Below are positions 48,783 to 61,590 of a stretch of DNA of 64,000 nucleotides, in pieces. Positions within the stretch are counted from its first letter, which is position 1. Each line of letters opens with the position of its first letter. The stretch is taken from contig NC_085046.1 of assembly GCF_963662255.1 (NCBI RefSeq), forward strand, positions 142,429,762-142,493,761, written 5' to 3'. The position numbers and the translations under genes were made by a program. The DNA comes from Cinclus cinclus (lineage: Eukaryota; Chordata; Aves; Passeriformes; Cinclidae). The notes beneath the pieces are model-generated. The model was not told where the DNA came from, made no database searches, and was given only the letters and a program-made list of their open reading frames with translations.

Positions 48783-51700
48783 CAGCCTTTGACATCACTA
48801 GGAACTTTTTTATCTGGCTTATATGACTCATTGTTAGTGTCCATGTTCACTGGGACTCCACAGAGCCCAGCACAATGATCTGGTCCATAGTGCTCACACC
48901 TTCAGAGCTGGATCCTGGCAGGCATCATTCCCCCCTCTCACATGAATATGACTGAAGAGGCAGTACTCAGCATCCAGGCAATCAGGGTCTTGAGCTGCTC
49001 ACACATTCTTGTTCTGTTAAAATAAAGGCAAGAAAGGCTTTTAGTTGAGTATAGCTGTGAGTTACATGTCCCCTGTAATTACCCAATTTAGCTGTAAAAA
49101 AGAACACCACACTTAGACCTGGAAAAGGGTAGCATTTTTGGGAACCATTTCGAAATAGATCAAATTTGAGTCAATGTCCATCTGATATCACTTAGTTGTT
49201 GTGGTATCATGTTTTGAAGTGGTTTCTTTCAGCATTGGCTTGGGCCCACGAACTAGTCAGCATTGGTACATGCTGCCACCCACATTTAACTGAGAGGAGA
49301 GCAAGGCACAGCTGGAAATAGTCATTGCTCTAGAAAGCAATAGAAGCCAAGCAAATGAAGAAAATGTTGACTCATATATTTGGCTAGCTTGGTTTTCAGG
49401 AATTTGATGGGTTTTGAAGGGATGAAATCTAGAATTGTTGAATTGTATATGGGGAGATATCAGGATCCAGTCAAAAATTGCCAAATGTTGCGTTTCCTTC
49501 ATTGTAGAGCTTTATGGACTTTAACTGTAATTTAGCAAAGATATAAAATAAGCATATGCTAATTGTCAGTGAGGATTTCTGGGAGAGGTAAAAAAAGCAG
49601 TGATGGTAGATCTGTGTAGTTTTACTGAAAAAAAAATAATTAAACAGTTCTAATTTGCTGAAGTGTTAGAACCAAAAGTTTGCCTGAAGTCTAATTACAA
49701 GGCATCAGAGCAACAAGTAGAACAGTGCAGAAATTAATCAAAAGTAAATAGACCATAAACTTCTTAGGCTCTGAGAAAAGTGCCAATTTTTATAACAAAA
49801 CTTCAAAAGTCACCATCAAGGATGCAGAAGTGACGGGGTGCCTTGGAAGTAGAGCAAGAATATTCAAAATGTGGAGGAGCAGAAGACAGAATTTCTGCTT
49901 CATAAAATATATCCAAGCTTCAAATGTGTTTTCATTGCTATAAAGAAGGAAAGCAAAGCTTTTCAGAATTCTTAGGAGGAAAGAAATGAATGGGAACCTC
50001 CAGGAAGACTTGGTAATAGGTATTTCCATGTGTTGTGGGAGACCAAGCTCACAGAGGTTCCAGAAAACAAGAGGGGACTTGGACTAGAATTGTGCTACCA
50101 GTGAAAGCCTGAAATTCTACATCAGTTCATTTATGTTTGCAGAGTCATCCTAGAGCTGCAAAAAACAGTCTACAGAATTGATGGGACATTTTGGCTTTCA
50201 TGAATTGTCAGTTTTCACCAGGTAACTGTTCTGTAAAAAATGAAAGTTTTTCCTCCTGCTCTGAGTCCTTGTTTATCAGGATGCAGTGCAGGTTGGTATC
50301 AATTTTTTCCCTTAGTATTATTTTATTGATAAAAATTTTGTTCAACATGGGTATATAAATTTCATATATTTGGGCTTCTAAAAGATACTGGAACTATACC
50401 ACAAAAAAAAAAAAAAATCTGCTTTCAATGCTAACATCTCCCAGTCACTCCTGGCAACACAGACCATCATTTTTTATTGATTAAGTTCACTTTAAACATA
50501 TTTCCTTCAAATGAATTATGGTAGGTTGAAGACCTACAGCCACTTTTTCTAGTCTCAACTAGCCTTTGTTTTCCACACCATTCATTCCAAAACTGACAAC
50601 AGGAAAGGTCAGGTAGGTCATGCCTAGCTAGTCCCAAATGCCACAGTATATTATCCAAGACAGAGAATATAATTATCTTTCCACAAGTGGCAATTAGTAA
50701 GAATAGCCCCCATCAATTCCATTTAACATTCACATTTGTAATGTGAAGGAAGGCAAGGCATTATAACAGCAAGACCAAGTTACCTTAAGAAAGTTGAAAC
50801 TAACATCAAATAGAGAAGATTTTTGTGTGAGCAGAATTGTTCAAAAATATGAAAGTTGAAGAAAATATTTATTCCAAATTCTTCAATGGATTTTTGTAAA
50901 ATTTTCTATTGTGTAAAAGATTTGGTTAGGCTGTTCCTTCTGCACCCCAGCATAACTGATAATTGCAATGGATAACAAATAAGGAACAAATTATTTAGTA
51001 TTATTATGAAGTAGTGTGGTGAGAGCATTATGACCTCCTTTCCATAGAAAGCAATTTTTTAAAAAGGAAAAAAATCATCCTCCTTACTACTAACCTGATT
51101 TAGAGGGGACATGGGAAAATGGAGTTAAAAAGAAATTAAGTAAGCAGTTAGAAAAGAGATAGTTAATTTGGGATACTTCTGTTTCTGAATGCCTGATGTA
51201 AGTACTCAGAATTATTTTCTGAAGTTTTCAATTGTGGTCTGGCTTCGGCCCAGATCTCGTCTCTTCCAGGTCTGTGCTATAACCACAAGATTGTTCTTCT
51301 ATCCCTCTATAGTGAATAAAATGAAATTATACAGATATTCAAGGTCTTAATTTGGGTATCTATGGACTAAGACTGAAAGTATCCTGGATCACCAACAAAG
51401 CGTTCATACACTACGAGCATTTATTTCCTATCATGCCATATCCACAGGATCTTTTTTTTTGCCAAGTTAACTTTCCTATATGTAATGGTCTCCAGTTCCA
51501 GCACTGAGAGAAAAGGCCTTGGACTTGATCATGTGGGATTGTGCTATGCACTGCTAGCATGAAAATGACTCTGATTTCTTCTGAGTGATGTCTATTTTTC
51601 TCTTATTTGTCTCAAAACTACAAAATCCTTTTCTATGGATTCTCACTTGAAAAGTTCTTTCCCTGTTCTGTCAAGGGGAGCAAATGCATTCAGTTTGGCA

Positions 51701-52869
51701 CCAGACTTACAGAGAATTCCAGCAATTCCCATAGCAACTTAGCCACAAACCATTTGGGATGGTCACAGAGATATCCTATGGGAGGGATTGAATTAAATTT
51801 CCCCCACTTTCAACAGCTGAAAAACACTCTGTACCCTTCCTTCCTTTCTCAAAGAACACAGCCGACCAAGCACACATTTGTATCAGACTCTGACTGTATT
51901 TTGCATTCAGGAAAATCAGTTTCTAGTAGTTATCTAGTAATACAAAAGGTCATATTATACATGTGGAAGCATGGTTTTGCTTTTTCATTCTTTTCTTTCT
52001 AAAAAGAACTGGCCACACTGCAGACAATTGACTGAAACTGAAAATTAACAAAAAGTTATTAACAAAACTTGCACAGAAGTGTCAGAGTTTACAGGATTCC
52101 AGCTAAAAAAGGAAAGACTTATTGTCAAAGGGCAGCTACCCTTGAACTAAGAGTACAGGGTGGTGATGGAGAAACAAATGGACTATGCATTCAAATTCCT
52201 CCCAAGCTTTTGTGGGTAGCTCTGGAAGACTCACACAAAACACTTCTGTAGACACATGCAGGTACTTTGACAAGCTCTGACTTGTAATGACCCAGTTCAT
52301 TGAAAGCTTTAAGACCTTTCAGTATTATGCATCAAAATTCACCTGATTTCACTGGTTAAACTTAATACTTAGCAGAAGCTAATACAGAATACCTTTTTAT
52401 TTGGATTGGATCAGTGACCAGTAGCACATCATAGACTCTATTTCCATCTTCTACCATAAAGATGAGCATAACTAAGTATCAGGTAGTTGACAATTATGGC
52501 TCTATCAAGACCTTTTATGTGTCTAATTCATGCAGAAATTACTTTTCCTCCTCTCCCTCTGTCAAAAAGATGTAACTGTCTTGACAAATGTTCTTTTACA
52601 GCTTACAGAAATCACATTAGTCCTCAAGACCTAAAAGAAAGCCAAAATTTGCCCTGATTGGTTAGAAATGGAAGAATTTATTTAACTCCCTCCAAAGTTT
52701 ATGGGTTCTTGTCTTTCCATTTGCCATTTGATTAAAGCTGTGCGTAAGATGCTAAAAGTAACTTCAGGGTCTGCATATGAGACCTGAGAAGATGATGATA
52801 TAATTGGTCACACAAAATACAAGAGAAAAGAAATAAAAACTGCTGGATTTTATGTACATGAGCCTGAGC
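48783..52869. other. Non-coding, no gene seen
   Basis: Unique AT-rich DNA apart from a poly(A) run at 50403-50417. A 131-codon plus frame at 51607-52002 lacks any domain, signal or repeat and looks like chance. No gene or RNA is recognised. Confidence 0.5.
50403..50417. repeat. A15 homopolymer
   Basis: Fifteen A's. No retroposed body is seen beside it. Confidence 0.92.
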
Positions 52870-52945
52870 CAGTAGGATATTTGCCTTAGGCCACACAGAT
52901 AGTCATAATCGGTGTCAGGATTTAAGCATCAGGCCCCCAGATACG
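52870..52945 (-). repeat. MIR-like SINE relic
   Basis: The plus strand reads TTGCCTTAGGCCACACAGAT at about 52881, then AGTCATAATCGGTGTCAGGA and TTTAAGCATCAGGCCC. This follows the reverse-complement MIR core CTTGCCCAAGGTCACACAGCTAGTAAGTGGCAGAGCCGGGATTCGAACCCAGG. Only the core region is left. Confidence 0.65.
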
Positions 52946-55900
52946 TTGATCTAAGCCTTCACTTGCAGATGCCTCCTCCAGGCTCTGTTCAAGGAGATGA
53001 CTGCTCAAAGCTCAACACTGTGAATTCACCACAAGCAGGAAGAAAACCCATCCAGCAATGACCGCACCCTGACCCTCATTTCAAATGCTTGTAACATTAA
53101 TTATTAACCAGTCAAAGAACTAAAATCTTGCAAGGGGCCGGTCTGAAGCAGGGATCAACAATAGCATGTGATGTGCTAGAGACAGACAAGCAATCAGCAG
53201 AGATTTTCTTGTCTGATCTACTTTTTGGCATTTGGCTACAGCTTGAAACCTTTTAAAACAGATATATCTCACTTCAAATTTCTTTCCTTGAACTGCTACA
53301 GAAAGCAAAAGGAACTACCAAAGAATAAAATGAAGGAGAACAATGGGTTACAGAGGAACAGTTTCCACTGTGAATGTCACTGACAGCATCATTTTAAGGC
53401 ACAAAGGTGAAAGGACTTTTTTATAGGTGCGGAAATCCTGGTAACACAGTCTCTTTGTTTGCAAGCTACTGAGGTCAGAAAAAGCTTGCCTGAGCTCTTT
53501 ATATACAAACCTCTAACATCCTTGTTCCTGGCTCATGGGAGGCACCTCCTAATGCCTGCTGTCAACTCATTTGTGACACGTAACTGTAGTCAAAAAAGGG
53601 GTTGAATTGCCCAGTTTGTAATGCATACACACATTGTTCAAGAATATCTAACAACATTAGCCTCTGGGAAAAGGATGGCTTCAGGGCTGTAATTAAAAGA
53701 AATCATAGACAGCCAAATCAAGTGCTTCCTATTTGTATTTTATTTAATAAAGAAGGAATGACACAGATAGAATTTCTCTCAGCCTTGCCTTTTCAGCGAG
53801 GGGCAGAGGGGTGCAACAGGTCTTTCAGAGTTCCTCAACAGCTGTAAACTAGTCCCAAATCGATTGCCATCCCCAAACACATTCTCTGAAGGCTTAATGG
53901 TATTTTCACGTGGGATCCAAAGCAGGCGGTCTTCAAGGAAAGTTATTGCATCTGGTCAAAAAAATAAAGTTGACATTTTTTGACAAGACCCTAAAGTATA
54001 ATTCTCCCAAGAGGGTTGTAACCTAGAAGAGGCTGAGCAGGTGGTAATAATCAGCATTACATACATTTGAGCATTTTCTATAACATGGATTACCATGGAA
54101 TTCCTTCCTCCCCCTCCTCTTCTGGGGGAGACTTACACCAATTGCAAGCATTTTCAAGTTGCTTTGATAAGCATGTCTATCACCAGTTTCACAGCTGCAG
54201 CTAGATTGTTTAAAATATATAAAACACAGCCCCATCCTCCAGCAGAGATAAGGACTAGGGAATCAGAGGACTCTCTTCCCTCTCTTTCTCAGCTCTCACT
54301 CAGGCAGTTTTCTAAATGCTACCAAAAATATTCTATTGTTGTTCTTAAGTGCAACATAGAGGTCTTAAGCAGCAAGAAGCTACAGTCTGCTTTGGAGTGA
54401 AGGGTAGGATGCACAGCCACACCTCAGAGAAACTCAGTGGGTAAAACCAAAGGTAACTAAGCAATGATTAGTGTGTGCTTAGAAAAGGGCAAGACTAAAT
54501 TAAAATCTTTTTACCTCAGTTCTCCTGCCTCCACCAGAAAGAGGTCAATAGGAAGAAGGTCTAATCACAACCAGAGCTCCTTTCAAGGCTGATGTAGGAA
54601 TCAAACAGAAAAAAAAAAAGAGATGTGACAGTATTTCTCCCATGTGTGCAGCCATACTAAAAGTCTCCAAAGTGGGAGCCTTGGATGCCATTCTGATCTT
54701 GGGAACTCAGCTGCCTGCGCTGAGAAGTGGTCTCTGCCACAAAGACCTTACAATTTAAAATGATGTCATGAAACAAAGAAGTTGACATTAGTAAATTCTT
54801 TTATAATTATTTGGTGATATCATTTCACTGAATAGCAAATTGACAGAAAAATGCAGTTTCTGGAGGTCACTGAAGCAATTAGGAAATGGTGAGTGGTTTC
54901 TGCCACAAAAAAGGACAAGAAATGGACTGTGGAAATAAGGGATAGAGAAATGCTCTTCAAGATAATTACTTATTTCTATTCAAAATTTTTAATCACTTTT
55001 TAATTTTTCATTTTAAAACTTTTTCTTTGTTTTCATATTTTTTTATTTGGTTTGAAATTAAGACTATTTTTCTTTTTATGTTGGATTTTTTTTTTTTTTC
55101 CTGGGAGAGGAAGATTTCCTAGGGGAAGAAAGCACTGGTCTAAGTGCTTGGATCAAATAATGCTTTCTAAATCAATATAAAACAATTATTGTTGTTTCTA
55201 AAAATCCACATCTGTATCATTTTGAGTTGTTATCTATGCTTTTAGGTTTTGAATATTTTACTTAAAAATCTATTTTTTAAATAACTGGAATAGCAATATG
55301 CCCCATTTATATCCCCCTCAATCTTTTAATATTTCTGCATCTGTGTAGTTATTTTATGAATTTCTGCAGCACTAGCTTTTAATATTTGAGCAGTGGCACT
55401 GATAAACCCTTTTGATTCTATCTTAGCTAATATTTGCCTCACTCTGATAAAATCAGACTTTAATACGTATGTGTTTATAAAAGGATGTGAAGGATTTTTC
55501 AGTGCTTTTTTCCCCCCAGAAGAGCTCTTATTTTCTTTTCAAGCAGTTATTAGATACTAGACTTTGGTTTCATCATCAACACTGATAATCTAGATTATTT
55601 TTAGCTGAAAATCCTACAGGATAATTTTTCTTTCATCACAAATATGCTTACCCTCCAAAGAGTAACTCTGTCTGGTCTCTCCTGGTTTCAGTCATAGTCA
55701 TGTTATTTTCATTTTGCATTATTTCACTTTTTTGCCAGAACACTGCAATATGCTTTTATTTTACTTAAATTCTGGAAGGACTTCAACAGAGGGAACCCAC
55801 AATAAAACTCTAGCATGTTCTCCCATGGTCTCCTCTGACTTAAGTAATGTTCAAGTTTCAGCACAGTGAGGGATTTATTTCTAAAGCATACAAGCAATTT

Positions 55901-58900
55901 CGCCTGAAGCCAGAGAAAATAAATTCTATTTTTTCTGGTTCATTTCTATCACTTGTGCTGCAACTGTGTCTAACAATATGATTAAAATCTTCTTCTTAGG
56001 ACTATATATTCTTACATGAAGAAAATTAATACGCATTTTTGCTTTAAAAGATCATTTTGTTAATGATATTTGAATAACTTCTTGGAAATATTAGGGATGT
56101 GTCCACAGAAGTGTCTCTGTGTGCAGGAGAAGAAGGCTGGAGAAGCTGTAATATTATTTTGGAATATGTGCAGGATTGTCTGTCTGTGTTTTGACAGTCT
56201 GCAAATTCATAGCACTTTTGTGAACTAGCATAAAGAGGAGAGGACTGAGGTATCACTGTAGCCACAATCAAATGAAGCCCTTTCAGTGAACTTAACAAGA
56301 CCTACCATCATGAATCAGGGTAAAATTTGAATCATTGCTGTTTCAGATAATGCCATTATTCTAGAAAAGTGCCCTGGTCTGGACTTATGTCTCTTTGTTC
56401 TCACATTTCTCAAGTGAGCTCTACCAGCTGGGTGTAAGTTACCAATGGCTGCCCTCTGGGATGCCCTCTTGTGCCATTTCATGACTTACAAGGATGCTCT
56501 CAATGGAAAGAAGATTTCTCAGTCCTCAGCCCCACAGGCCCTGTTTTAAGGACTGGGACTTCTAGACTGATCAATGAACTCATGTCTTGACTCACCCTGG
56601 ACGAAGCCCTATAACCCTGAGATTTCTAATTCCAACCTAAAATTTGAAGTGAGTCTCTCCAGGTTCATAAATAAGGCATTTAAAGCTTACTTCAGATGCC
56701 TGAGTGTTGACACAGTAATAAAGCAATCCAGAATGAATTATGACATTCCCATGTGACAAGGAATGTCATCTTTCAATTGACAAAGTGAAATATTAAAAAC
56801 AATTACTTTTGTCTGATACCTGGAGTCACATAAATGCACATGGGAGAGCAGACTGGAAAATGAGAGTTGGCACTAAAGGTGGCTGAGGTTTGATTTACTT
56901 ACAGCCAAGTAAAACAAACTAAATAAAACATGTATGCAAAAGCACTATTAGTACATGAAGGGAAATATAAAAGACTGTTTTCACAGACATGTCTGTTGGG
57001 GAAGGTAAAACGTCTTACTAATAACTATTGTCTGTTGCATCACTATGACACTTGCTGATGCTGATCTCAACATAATGAACCCACTAGTTCAGTTTGTGGT
57101 TCAGGACTGTCTTCTGTGGATGTTTTGCAAATTCCCACTAAGGGAAATAATATTACTATCCCCACAAAAGCTGGTGATTGTGGCAAAACACGGAGAAGGA
57201 GCTCCAGTACCATAAGTGGCCTCAGGGAGTTTCTGGCCTTTAGGTTCAGTAGTGCCTCTGGCTTGTGGGACCATACTTATTTAAGTCAATCACTTACTGA
57301 GATCTTCAGACTCTCTTTCTTTTCCTTCCTTTGTTTCCTTACTTTGCAAGCTGCCTTCTATTAGACATCTTGTTGCTGCTTGCTTTCAGCAGAAGCATCT
57401 GCCTGGACACAGCAGGATGCAAGTCTCTGATTTTCATTCACACACAGAGTTCCTGTTTCTAATGGGGAGGCTGTGAGATCTTGAACCTCAAAGGGAGAAT
57501 AGGGGGAAATTTCACAAATGGGGGAAATGCAGCAGAAAATGTGGTCTGAATTACCATGTAATTCCAAAACATTGGCTTTGGTTGCTGTCAGTTCTTCCAT
57601 AGAGCAGTGCTCTGCAGTGAAAAAGGTTCATCTATGCTTGGACAAACACATCCAAGACACCCTGCCTGGCTGACATCTGTCACTGCTTCTGATGCCACTG
57701 TCCACACTGCCCAACATCAGCCAGGCTGCAGTTTCATCAATAAAACTATTGATTTTTCTATTGTATGTTGACTTTGTAGGTTTGCAATGAAAAGAGTTCC
57801 CCTCCTACAGGAAAATTCCCAGTTTGACTAAAGTCAGTGCAGGTAAGGACTGTGGATATGCTGCTCCACTTCCACCTGTATCTACTGCATTTGAATCACC
57901 ATATTAAGTTGCAAAATTAGGTCTCTGAATTTGTTGAACTGAGAACAGGCTACAAATAATTAAACAGTGTTAGGTGTTTAATGACAAGGTTCTCGTAGTC
58001 CACAAAGGACAAATAAATCCTGCGTGGATTTCATATTTGCATGAAGAATTATACATTATGATTTATGAGACATTTGGTACAATCTTTACCATTACTGCAT
58101 TATTTAAAAGGAATTTGGTTTATAAGCATTTCTTCTAAAGTTCAAATTTAGGCTCTTTATGTCAAGAAAACTGTTTCTAAAAGATGTGGGGTATCTCATA
58201 CAAAAGCTGTTAGTTTTAGTTCCTGGACTGTCTGCCTTAATTGGCTTTTGCATCTGACTTCTCATTTTACTCTTAGGAAACTAGATTTGATACTTATTTT
58301 TAACATTATCAATTAATCTTCAGAGTGCTCAGCAGCCTATGCTGGACAAATATGGAAGAAAATTCATGAAAATTGAGCCTTTCATGAAAAATAGTCCAGC
58401 TAACAATGTGCTGGCTGCAACCTCTTCATGTTTTATCCTGTGGGATACATCACTTGAACAAAGCTGAAAAGATGTGCTGATACACCATTCATGCAAGGGA
58501 AATATTTGTGCTCTCAGTTTGCCATTGGCAGAGACTCTTCTTTCTAGCAAAATAACTGTGGCCTACAAAAATGCTGACTTGTAATTGCAAAACACATGGT
58601 CGAAATGGCATTTGTAAGTCTGGGGTTACTCATAAGTTCTAGAGACTTTCAGGCCATTGCCCTGAGACAGATGCAAGGCCCAGATTGTTTTAATGTTAAG
58701 TGTGATTGAAAAAGAGCCTCTACCCTGTTACTGGAGCTCCAAAAACCAATTGCACAAGATGCAGTATTAGGCATGTTTCAAACATTTCAGGAAGAGATTA
58801 GTTAAATGGTATGCTGGGCCTTTTTCTCCAGCTGGGCCACAAGAAGCAATAGAAAATCCAGACTTTTCACTGAGGATGGTAATTAGGTCTGCCTCACTCC

Positions 58901-60302
58901 CAGGAGATTAATTCTCTGCAGAACAGATTATTACAGTCCAGCTTCTGTATCCATGGGCAGACTCAGTCAGCAGGCTGATTTCAATTAGAGAAGTTAAGTG
59001 CTATTGACTTCTCCCATGTACAAGTGGTAGGAGCCAGATAACAAACAAGATTATTGAGTTAATCTTACAGTTACAAATACTAGAAAGAACCTTAATTTCT
59101 TACTTCCTAAACAAGAAGGTAAAGATACGTTTCTTCATTCCATTTCTGAACCCTTATAAATAATTACTTGACAAGGACGAAAAAATGGTGTGGTTGTGTT
59201 CTAGTCTTCTATCATATGAGATGAGGAAACATAAATGTTTTGTCCCACCAATTAAAGTCCTGTCTTGCCTACCTTAAAAGGCTCTCTGGTGATGGAGAAT
59301 TAATCAAGTTATAACCACATAAGAGGGAAACGGCTGAAGTCATGGTTTTACAGTACAGGAGCTCAAAGAGCAGTACTGCTTTTCCAATGATCTCTTTCCC
59401 TGGCTGTGGTTATATATTCCCACACCGTTAGTGCAAAACAATGTACCATAGGTGTGACAAAAGATAATGCTCTTTTTGAAGCACTTGGTCAAAGAGAGGC
59501 TGTATCCTCTTCATTGTGCATCACAGGTGGCCAAAATATCAATGTATTTGTAGTCCTTGACAATCTCAGCCTGAGCAGGGGTACTTCCTGGGGAACACGT
59601 GTGTGTGTATGGTGACTGTCTGTTTCTTGGTCACTACTTTCTTGATACTGATGGATTAAAATAATCTCACAAGTCAATAAATCTGACCAAAAAACCAGTC
59701 ATAAGAGTGGCCACTTAACAGGTGAATCTCCAGCTTGGTGGATATTTGCTTTCTGCTTTGTCCAAATCCTGTTGAAAATCAGTAGAGATTCATTTTGCTT
59801 TCACAGTGATAATAAAAATGTTGCTGTTGCTGCCCCCCTTGCATATACTGAGAAGACTCACAAGGTGATCACATAGCATTTCTTAAGGCACCTATTCAGG
59901 AGGTTAGAAAAATGTTCTCAGGGAGGATTATGCAGTCTATATATCGGGGTGGTAAGGACAGGTGTAGGGGAGGGGTTGAGAATATTCGGTGTACACTGTT
60001 TCCCTTTGTTCCACTAGCAAAAAAGCCAAATGTTTTCTGTTCAGTGGAAGCAGGGGCTGCTGAGCAGGTGGAGAGAGATGTGCAGGTGGGGAAAGCACAC
60101 AGGTTTCAAGGTTTCAAGAGATAGTTCACATCTGTGCTCAAGGCCTTTCTTTCATCACAGCATTTATCTCTTCTTTTGAGCATTCTGACTGCAGAAGGGG
60201 TGTGTTTTTCCTTTTTTTTTCCCTTATAGCCCAAGAGTGATAATCAAACATTAATGCTTACCATTTACATCTTCAAAGTCACAATGCAACAATTACTTCA
60301 GT
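52946..60302. other. Non-coding, no gene seen
   Basis: About 7.4 kb of unique AT-rich sequence, very T-rich around 54960-55760. Homopolymers lie at 54609-54619 (A11) and 55086-55099 (T14). Open frames are short (up to about 100 codons) and unlike any family I know. The hairpin at 56740 is listed separately. Confidence 0.5.
56740..56769. repeat. Inverted repeat, 10-bp arms, 10-nt loop
   Basis: ATGACATTCC (56740-56749) and its exact reverse complement GGAATGTCAT (56760-56769) are separated by ten bases. No U-run follows and the setting is non-coding, so it is not called a terminator. GGAATG is also the core of the TEAD motif, so the two arms form an inverted pair of such sites. Confidence 0.93.
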
Positions 60303-60435
60303 CTTGCAACAGTGCTGTGAAGTGAGTTCTTTCAGTACTGTTATTTGCAAAAGACAGAGGAATAGATACAGAGATGTATCCTCAGCTTCTTCAAGACATG
60401 CAGCCAGGTATTGACAGAATCTGGGCTACAGCTTT
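60303..60435 (-). repeat. MIR-like SINE relic
   Basis: The plus strand keeps the reverse-complement MIR order: CAACAGTGCTGTGAAGTGAG near 60308 (MIR CAACAACCCTATGAGGTAGG), ACTGTTATTTGCAAAAGACA near 60337 (TATTATCCCCATTTTACAGA), GACATGCAGCCAGGTATTGA near 60395 (GGTCACACAGCTAGTAAGTG) and CAGAATCTGGGCTACAGC near 60416 (CAGAGCTGGGATTCGAACC). This is the longest collinear MIR match in the window. Boundaries are by eye. Confidence 0.72.
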
Positions 60436-61478
60436 TAAAACGCAGCAAACGTCTATGTAGTATTCTGCAACATGGCAGCGAGGTCAGGAAGCTGAGCAGT
60501 GGGGGGATCTGTAGGAATTCTTGTGGAGTGAAGGGCGTAGGCAGGTTGTGAATTCTGTCCTGAGACCTTCTGGTGCTCAGCTCCAACAAGAGTTTTGGAT
60601 CCAGGTCCCCACTGGAAGGACAAGAGGCTGGAGGCAGATAAGGGTGCTCACAGGGAGGACTCTGTTTGATGTTCTCATGCTCAGCTCTGCTCACAGCTGG
60701 ACATTCCTAGAGCACAGTTGTAGAGGCTGTAGGGGACTGGCACATTTGGAGGTGAATTTTCTGAAGCTAGTGGCTACAGCCCACCTAGATCGTATTTTTT
60801 TTTTACCTAAATAATATTTCAGGTTTTCTCTTTATAGCTTTACTCCACTGTTAGTATCAACAATTATTTTCTTTCAGGATGTTGTAATTCCCCTACTGCT
60901 TTGCACCAGTACTAGGTGGTGCTCAGACATGATGTTAATTCTGTCCAAGTGATTCAAAGTTTCTGGTGAATTAAGAGTCTGAAGTTTACTAGAACTTATT
61001 ACTGAAAGACCCAGTCTGATTACAATTTAAAGGGATGAAAATTCAGATCAATTCTAGTTTGTCCAAATCAATTTATCCACATGACAAAGCTACAAAATTA
61101 TCAAGTCTCCACATGTGTGTGAATTTCTTGCTGCTGCTGGAGATTTTTATGTGCTCAGCTTCTGTACACAACAGGGCTTCAGTCACTGCAAAAGGTGGGA
61201 GTTTTTATCTTACAGAAGTTAAAAAGAAAAAGTAGATTTGACAGAGTGTTATTTTCAAAAATATACATCTTTTATTTAGGTAACAAGTAAAGAAAGATGA
61301 TGAAATTGGGAAAGCTGTGCCTGATAGTGGAAATAAACCAAGCTGTTTAAGTTCAGTAACGGAGTTTTTAGAAGTCCCTTTTATATACATGTACATCATG
61401 AAAGCCCTGCTAAACATTGCTCTTGTAGGCTAAAATCTTTTCCATTTCCATGTAAATATTACTGTGTCATGATATTGC
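60436..61478. other. Non-coding, no gene seen
   Basis: 60480-60790 is somewhat richer in G+C and has open frames on both strands (60341-60694 minus, 60521-60814 plus) with no recognisable domain. The rest is AT-rich unique DNA. Confidence 0.5.
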
Positions 61479-61590
61479 TATTTCCATATGTATGGAAATA
61501 TATATATATATTGATTTATGTGTAAATATAGAAATAGGAATATTCTGGTAAATTTCCTCCCAGTACTATTTCTATATATGTGTATAGAAA
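61479..61590. repeat. AT-rich hairpin cluster
   Basis: TATTTCCATA (61479-61488) and TATGGAAATA (61491-61500) form a 10-bp inverted repeat with a 2-base spacer. It is followed at once by an alternating AT run to 61511. A second inverted repeat, TTTCTATA (61569-61576) and TATAGAAA (61583-61590), lies 70 bp on. This is a likely site of DNA unpairing. Confidence 0.88.

Noticed and set aside
51607..52002. 131-codon open frame
   Set aside because: No domain, signal or conserved motif is visible, and it does not begin at an ATG. Its length is within chance for AT-rich DNA of this size.
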